A DNA stretch of 39,802 bases from Clostridiales bacterium (GTDB taxonomy: Bacteria; Bacillota; Clostridia; Oscillospirales; Acutalibacteraceae), in the NCBI GenBank assembly GCA_024693205.1, contig JAILLJ010000142.1:1-39802 (forward strand), in the 5' to 3' direction. Shown here one piece after another: positions 35,885 through 39,802 of the stretch. The notes beneath the pieces are model-generated. The model searched no databases. It saw only the letters and a program-made list of their open reading frames with translations, and was not told the origin of the DNA. The translations under genes were made by a program, and so were the position numbers. Position 1 is the first letter of the stretch. Each line of letters opens with the position of its first letter.

Positions 35885-37228
35885 ATGAAAAAGATCATTG
35901 TTGCGGGCGCAGGTCACGGCGGTATAGCGGCCGCCTACAACCTTGCCAAAAAGGGTTACGACGTAACGGTTTACGACCGTGTACAAAAAGAGGAAGATTT
36001 GGGTCATGAGTGGCAGGATTTTTTCCATAAAGACGCTCTCACAGACTCCGGATTCCCCGCCTGCGAGGTAGGCATGGTCCACCGCGTTCCGATATCGTTC
36101 TACGGCCCCGACAAGGACGTCCCGCCGATCGGCCAGACGGTCAAGGACGACGAGTTCGAGATGCACATGTACCGCAAGGATCTTTACGCGCATATTCTCA
36201 AATACTCCAAGGAAGCCGGAGTTAAATTCGTTTTCGGCTGCAGCATAAAAAAGCCGCTCATGCTCGGTAACCGTGTCGTCGGATTTGAGACGTCCGACGG
36301 CGAAAAGGTCATCGGCGACCTCGTCATCGACGCCTGCGGCATAAACTCCCCTCTCAGAACACAGCTTCCCTCATATCTCGGCGTCCAAAACAAATTCTTG
36401 AGAGGCGAAACGATATTCGTATACCGCGCGTATTACAACAGGCTTAAAAAATTCCCCGAGATCCCCAACGATTATCACGTTTATTTCCTCAACGACGGAA
36501 AGGACGGCATGGGCTGGATCGTAACGAACGAGGATTCCGTCGACGTACTTATCGGAAAGCCGAGCCCCTTCACAAAGGAAGAGGCGCTCTCGGAGCTTGA
36601 ACGCTACGACGAATTCGCTCCCCACCGCGGAAAGAAGGTCCTTCTCGGCGGCGGTATCTATGAGATACCTGTCAGACAGCCTCTCGCGATAATGGTCGCC
36701 GACGGATATGCCGCCGTAGGCGACAGCGCGGCAATGACCGTTCCGATCGTAGGCTCCGGTATCGCCAATACGCTTAAAGCAGGCAAGATGCTTGCCGACG
36801 CTGTCCTTGCCGACAAAAACGGCGAATATTCCGCAAGTACCCTCTATAACTACGAGGCCGCATATTATAAACAGCTCGGCTCGTCGCTCGCGATGGTCGA
36901 TTTAATAAAGATCCTTCTCCAGAACCTCACCCTCGAGGATCTCCGCCTCTTCTTCGCAAGCGGCGTAGTAACGAGCGAGGATCTCTCCTTCAACTCGAAC
37001 GAAGCGTCCCTTTCAACGATATTCGCAAACATCAAGCCGAGCGACGTCGTTGACAGATTCAAGAAGGTCGGCAAGAACAAGGCGCTCTTCAAGAAGGTCC
37101 TGACGCTCATCAAAAACATCGCGATCCTTAGAAGGATCATGCTCACGATGCCTAAAAAATATAACGAAAAGTCACTCGCGGCGTTTGCCGACAGATACAA
37201 CAAATTCTTTGCGAGCCTCGTAAAATAA
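35885..37228 (+). CDS. FAD-dependent oxidoreductase, geranylgeranyl-reductase-like
   Basis: A 447-residue flavoprotein. The N-terminal Rossmann motif is GAGHGGIAAAYNLAKKGYDVTVYDR (from residue 8), the central segment VIDACGINSPLRTQLP is the DG-like motif, and GYAAVGDSAAMTVPIVGSGIANTLKAGKMLADAV matches the FAD-ribityl region of the GGR/p-hydroxybenzoate-hydroxylase superfamily. About 110 residues after this (from 335) are family-specific and helical. No membrane helix is predicted. Despite the family name a lipid role is not supported by context: both neighbours are sugar isomerase-like proteins, so a sugar or cyclitol oxidation is as plausible. Confidence 0.85.
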   Translation: MKKIIVAGAGHGGIAAAYNLAKKGYDVTVYDRVQKEEDLGHEWQDFFHKDALTDSGFPACEVGMVHRVPISFYGPDKDVPPIGQTVKDDEFEMHMYRKDLYAHILKYSKEAGVKFVFGCSIKKPLMLGNRVVGFETSDGEKVIGDLVIDACGINSPLRTQLPSYLGVQNKFLRGETIFVYRAYYNRLKKFPEIPNDYHVYFLNDGKDGMGWIVTNEDSVDVLIGKPSPFTKEEALSELERYDEFAPHRGKKVLLGGGIYEIPVRQPLAIMVADGYAAVGDSAAMTVPIVGSGIANTLKAGKMLADAVLADKNGEYSASTLYNYEAAYYKQLGSSLAMVDLIKILLQNLTLEDLRLFFASGVVTSEDLSFNSNEASLSTIFANIKPSDVVDRFKKVGKNKALFKKVLTLIKNIAILRRIMLTMPKKYNEKSLAAFADRYNKFFASLVK

Positions 37229-37246
37229 TTTAAGGGAGCGATTTTT

Positions 37247-38125
37247 TTGAAAACATGTGTCAGCTCTTACAGCTTTGACAGATTTTTAAATTCAAACGGA
37301 ATGTCGCAGCTCGACCTCGTCAAGACGGTCAAAAACATGGGATTCGACGCTGTTGAATTTACCGATCTCGTTCCGCCGAAAGACATGAGCGAACAGAATT
37401 TTGCCGTCCTCATCCGCGAGGAATGCGACAAATATTCGCTTCCCGTTGCCAACTATACCGTCGGCGCCGATTTTCTTAACACGGATGATATCGACGCCGA
37501 GGTCGAAAGGCTTCGTAAAAAACTTGATATCGCAAAAATCTTAGGCGCCAAGGGTCTAAGGCATGACGCCTCCGTCGGCTACCGTGACGAACGCGCCCAC
37601 TGCCTGACATTTTATGACGCTCTTCCGGTGATCGCCGACGGATGCAGGCGCGTTACGGAATACGCCGCGTCGCTCGGCATCGTAACGATGATCGAAAATC
37701 ACGGTCACTTCTGCCAGGAGAGCGCGCGCGTCGAAAAGATCGTTTCGGCTGTCGGAAACGGAAACTTCGGACTTCTTGTCGATATCGGCAACTTCCTTTG
37801 CGCCGACGACGACCCGATAACAGCAGTCGGCCGCGTCGCGCCGTTCGCGCGTCACGTGCATGTAAAGGATTTCCATATCAAAGGCGGAAGCGAACCCGAT
37901 CCTGGCAGAGGCTGGTTCTTGTCGAGAGGCGGAACGCGTCTTCGCGGCGCCGTCCTCGGTCACGGCAACGTCCCCGTAAAACAATGTATCGGGATACTTA
38001 AAAGAAGCGGATACGACGGATATCTAAGCATCGAGTTCGAGGGAATGGAGCAAAACATCCCCGCGCTTGAGATAGGGCTCGAAAACCTTAAACGCTATAT
38101 GTACGAGACCGACCTTTCCATCTAA
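37247..38125 (+). CDS. sugar phosphate isomerase/epimerase family protein (TIM barrel), second copy
   Basis: A 292-residue xylose-isomerase-like TIM barrel, distinct in sequence from the protein at 35016. Visible ligands: Glu and His in [10 protein letters not shown], Asp in [14 protein letters not shown], His in [13 protein letters not shown], and Glu in [10 protein letters not shown]. Translation starts at TTG, eight bases after GGGAG. The sequence is closer to inosose or hydroxypyruvate isomerase-like family members than to true xylose isomerase. It directly follows the FAD oxidoreductase and precedes nfo. Confidence 0.9.
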   Translation: MKTCVSSYSFDRFLNSNGMSQLDLVKTVKNMGFDAVEFTDLVPPKDMSEQNFAVLIREECDKYSLPVANYTVGADFLNTDDIDAEVERLRKKLDIAKILGAKGLRHDASVGYRDERAHCLTFYDALPVIADGCRRVTEYAASLGIVTMIENHGHFCQESARVEKIVSAVGNGNFGLLVDIGNFLCADDDPITAVGRVAPFARHVHVKDFHIKGGSEPDPGRGWFLSRGGTRLRGAVLGHGNVPVKQCIGILKRSGYDGYLSIEFEGMEQNIPALEIGLENLKRYMYETDLSI

Positions 38126-38135
38126 TCATAACGGG

Positions 38136-38975
38136 GTGATCGCTATTTTTAATATCGGATGTCATCTTTCGATCTCCGGCGGATTTTACGCGCTCGGAGA
38201 AGCAATCCTTTCCCTCGGCGGAAATACGGCGCAGTTTTTTACGCGCAATCCGCGCGGCGGCTCGGCAAAAGCCATCGACAATGACGACGTCAAAAAGTAT
38301 CTTTCATTCGCAAAAGAAAACGGCATAGGCACTTTATTGGCCCACGCCTCATATACGATGAACCTCTGTTCCGGCGACGCCAAAATAAGAGAATTTGCAA
38401 GAAACACTCTTGCCGACGACATTTTAAGAATGGAAAAAATCCCGGGACAGCTCTATAATTTTCATCCCGGAAGCCACGTCGGACAGGGCGTCGAAGCAGG
38501 TATCGAAATGATCTCCGACGCGCTGAACAGCGTTCTGAAAGAAGATCAGACCACCACCGTTTTGCTCGAAACGATGGCAGGCAAGGGCTCCGAGGTCGGC
38601 GGACGGTTTGAGGAGATACGCGAAATAATCGACAGAACCGAGCTTAAAGAAAAAATGGGCGTATGTCTCGACACATGCCACGTCTACGACGCCGGCTACG
38701 ATATCGTAAACGACCTCGACGGCGTGCTTCAAAAATTTGACGACGTCATAGGTCTTGACCGCCTTAAAGCGATACATATAAACGACGACAAAAACCCGCT
38801 CGGCAGTCACAAGGACAGGCACGAAAAAATCGGCGAAGGCACCATAGGCGTCGAAGCCTTTACCAGGATAATCAATCATCCGCGGTTGAGACAACTCCCC
38901 TTCCTGCTCGAAACGCCGAATGAACTTGACGGATACGCAAAGGAGATCGCGCTTCTTAAAAGCATTTATAAATGA
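38136..38975 (+). CDS. nfo: endonuclease IV (deoxyribonuclease IV)
   Basis: AP endonuclease that nicks DNA at abasic sites with three zinc ions; same TIM-barrel superfamily as the two isomerases just upstream. Family motifs are complete: [55 protein letters not shown] and [22 protein letters not shown]. 279 residues at most. The start is unusual. The GTG at 38136 has no ribosome binding site of its own and lies inside GGGGTGA, which in turn sits five bases before an in-frame ATT at 38145. Starting there gives the family's usual N-terminus (x-F-N-I-G-C-H-L-S), so an AUU start is possible. Confidence 0.95.
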   Translation: MIAIFNIGCHLSISGGFYALGEAILSLGGNTAQFFTRNPRGGSAKAIDNDDVKKYLSFAKENGIGTLLAHASYTMNLCSGDAKIREFARNTLADDILRMEKIPGQLYNFHPGSHVGQGVEAGIEMISDALNSVLKEDQTTTVLLETMAGKGSEVGGRFEEIREIIDRTELKEKMGVCLDTCHVYDAGYDIVNDLDGVLQKFDDVIGLDRLKAIHINDDKNPLGSHKDRHEKIGEGTIGVEAFTRIINHPRLRQLPFLLETPNELDGYAKEIALLKSIYK

Positions 38976-39011
38976 TCCCCTGAACATTAAATGTTAAACA
39001 TTTTTTGAAAT

Positions 39012-39054
39012 AGCGGCCGAAATCAACTATAAAACAGTTGACAAATCGGCCGCT
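39012..39054. repeat. two-tier inverted repeat overlapping the tRNA-Leu promoter
   Basis: Outer arms AGCGGCCGA (39012-39020) and TCGGCCGCT (39046-39054) are perfect, and inner arms CAACT (39024-39028) and AGTTG (39036-39040) pair within them. The right half covers the -35 box and part of the spacer. It could be a terminator-like hairpin after nfo, without a U-run, or an operator. Confidence 0.6.
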
Positions 39055-39066
39055 CTGCAATATAAT
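39038..39066 (+). promoter_or_regulatory. perfect sigma-A promoter for tRNA-Leu
   Basis: TTGACA (39038-39043), 17-nt spacer, TATAAT (39061-39066). The tRNA starts 21 nt after the -10, leaving a leader of about 15 nt. Confidence 0.92.
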
Positions 39067-39087
39067 GTGTTGGTAAATCAAATATTT

Positions 39088-39174
39088 GCCGATGTGGCGA
39101 AATTGGCAGACGCAAGGGACTTAAAATCCCTCGATGGCAACATCGTACCGGTTCAAGTCCGGTCATCGGCACCA
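39088..39174 (+). tRNA. tRNA-Leu (anticodon UAA)
   Basis: An 87-nt class II tRNA. The acceptor arms GCCGATG and CATCGGC pair, A is the discriminator and CCA is encoded. The anticodon stem AGGGA/TCCCT encloses the loop CTTAAAA, with anticodon TAA at 39122-39124. The long variable arm (CGATGGCAACATCG) and the T arm CCGGTTCAAGTCCGG are as expected for leucine. It has its own promoter and terminator. Confidence 0.97.
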
Positions 39175-39175
39175 G

Positions 39176-39203
39176 AAAAAAGCACGCGAAAGCGTGCTTT
39201 TTT
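39176..39203 (+). terminator. tRNA-Leu terminator
   Basis: AAAAAAGCACGC and GCGTGCTTTTTT form a perfect 12-bp stem closed by a GAAA tetraloop. The six T residues end the transcript. It begins one base after the CCA end. Confidence 0.95.
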
Positions 39204-39205
39204 CA

Positions 39206-39380
39206 ATGATGTTTGCCCTGTCGGGCAAATGATGTTGCCTACGGCAATGATGTCGCTTTGCTAATGATGTGTGCCTTTGGCACATGATTGGCAAACATCG
39301 CATCATTGCGAGTGTAACGAGCAGCATCATTTCGGAGCGAAAGCGGAGAAACATCATAAGGCGCTTTGCGCCGACATCAT
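39206..39380. repeat. array of short hairpins punctuated by ATGATG, switching to CATCAT
   Basis: Five ATGATG-type hexamers (39206, 39229, 39247, 39264, and ATGATT at 39284) are followed by four CATCAT hexamers (39301, 39325, 39352, 39375). Between them are small palindromes such as TTTGCCC-tgtc-GGGCAAA, TTGCC-tac-GGCAA, GTGCC-ttt-GGCAC and GGCGC-ttt-GCGCC. The orientation flips near 39290, so the whole block is one large imperfect inverted repeat, and GATGTTTGCC near 39209 recurs inverted at 39290-39299. No protein-coding signal is seen. It may be a REP- or MITE-like interspersed repeat or a structured RNA. Confidence 0.8.
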
Positions 39381-39388
39381 TCACGTAA

Positions 39389-39416
39389 AAAGGCTTCCCC
39401 TCGAGGGGAAGCCTTT
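39389..39416. terminator. symmetrical terminator-type hairpin closing the repeat array
   Basis: AAAGGCTTCCCC and GGGGAAGCCTTT form a perfect 12-bp stem around TCGA. Flanking A and T residues on each side make it usable in both directions. It separates the repeat block from the next gene. Confidence 0.75.
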
Positions 39417-39453
39417 ATAAGACTTTTTATTTTATAAATTTGCCTTCGACATA

Positions 39454-39482
39454 TTGTATATTTTATGATTTGGATGTATATT
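39454..39482 (+). promoter_or_regulatory. probable promoter for the gene at the right edge
   Basis: TTGTAT (39454-39459), 17-nt spacer, TATATT (39477-39482). This is a weaker match than other promoters in the window, but it is about 37 nt before the start codon. Confidence 0.5.
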
Positions 39483-39518
39483 AGAATGTGAAAAAGAAAA
39501 AATCAAAAGGAGAATATC

Positions 39519-39802
39519 ATGGAAAAACGAAGCTTTAAGGTACGCGCCGAACGGACAACGGATGAAATAACGATCGATTCAAAGCTCATTTCCGACGGGA
39601 TAGAGCTTTGGGGCGTAACGGTGAAATTCGCCGAAAAATGCAAGCCGACGAAAATCCGGATCGAATGGGAGGAGGAAATGACCGACTGTCTCAACGTCTT
39701 TTCACCCGGATGCGGCACAAAGCATAACATGTGTCAGGCGTGGAACCCGACGATAAATCACTCGAGCTTCAGCGGAGGCGTTCCCCTTCTTTATACCACG
39801 AC
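39519..39802 (+). CDS. N-terminal 94 residues of an unidentified protein, cut by the window end
   Basis: AAAAGGAG lies seven bases before the ATG, and the frame is open to the edge. There is no signal peptide. The sequence is beta-rich with alternating charges (FAEKCKPTKIRIEWEEEM) and ends with NMCQAWNPTINHSSFSGGVPLLY. The W-x-P and later G-x-P pattern faintly resembles the N-terminal beta-sandwich of GH36-type alpha-galactosidase relatives, but this is only an impression from a fragment. Three cysteines are present within 20 residues. Confidence 0.7.
   Translation, partial: MEKRSFKVRAERTTDEITIDSKLISDGIELWGVTVKFAEKCKPTKIRIEWEEEMTDCLNVFSPGCGTKHNMCQAWNPTINHSSFSGGVPLLYTT

Noticed and set aside
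39206..39380. CRISPR array
   Set aside because: The repeats are only 6 nt, the intervals are unequal palindromes and the orientation flips midway; no cas gene is present.
39163..39384. 73-codon antisense frame through the hairpin array
   Set aside because: It is an artefact of the repeated ATG-containing hexamers and overlaps the tRNA and its terminator.

Overview
The window reads as chromosome of an anaerobic Clostridia-type Firmicute, probably an uncultured gut relative of the Oscillospirales or Christensenellales. The reasons are strong AGGAGG-type ribosome binding sites, consensus sigma-A promoters, a dnaG-rpoD operon, a fused NadD-YqeK, a two-gene SufC/SufB-like iron-sulfur assembly pair with no SufS or SufU beside it, a Big_2/LRR surface protein and xylose catabolism. 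The taxonomic call is inference. No phage, plasmid, transposase or CRISPR gene is present.

Layout. 1-1473 (minus): a consensus promoter aimed off the left edge, an M24 Xaa-Pro peptidase and a GTG-started rpsU. 1534-7083 (minus): ABC ATPase, ABC permease, nadD-yqeK fusion, rsfS and leuS, packed tightly. 7172-12432 (minus): one operon of a zinc-ribbon/TPR membrane protein, a small membrane protein, smsC, smsB and an MFS sugar transporter. 12459-15884 (minus): a GH95-like glycosidase preceded by a 30-residue one-helix microprotein, then a secreted endonuclease/exonuclease/phosphatase-family enzyme. 15929-18960 (plus): xylA-xylB with a promoter and a terminator. 18994-27588 (minus): yigZ and the operon dgt-dnaG-rpoD-valS-folC. 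27616-29576 (minus): secreted LRR/Big_2 protein. 29637-29932 (minus): a stand-alone 46-codon gene with promoter, terminator and a perfect 14-bp-arm inverted repeat upstream. 30041-33903 (minus): GT2 glycosyltransferase, flippase and dTDP-glucose 4,6-dehydratase. 33921-38975 (plus): alkaline-phosphatase-superfamily enzyme, TIM-barrel isomerase, FAD oxidoreductase, second TIM-barrel isomerase and endonuclease IV. 39012-39416: tRNA-Leu(UAA), its terminator and an unusual array of ATGATG/CATCAT-punctuated hairpins. 39519 to the end: the start of an unidentified gene.

How it works together. Most of the window is housekeeping: translation (leuS, valS, rpsU, rsfS, tRNA-Leu), replication and transcription (dnaG, rpoD), nucleotide, folate and NAD metabolism (dgt, folC, nadD), Fe-S assembly and DNA repair. 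Carbohydrate use and cell-surface genes sit between these blocks. The parts least explained by known biology are the isomerase/FAD-oxidoreductase cluster (34031-38125), the microprotein and operator-like repeat ahead of the GH95-like gene, the isolated 46-codon transcription unit, and the ATGATG hairpin array next to tRNA-Leu.
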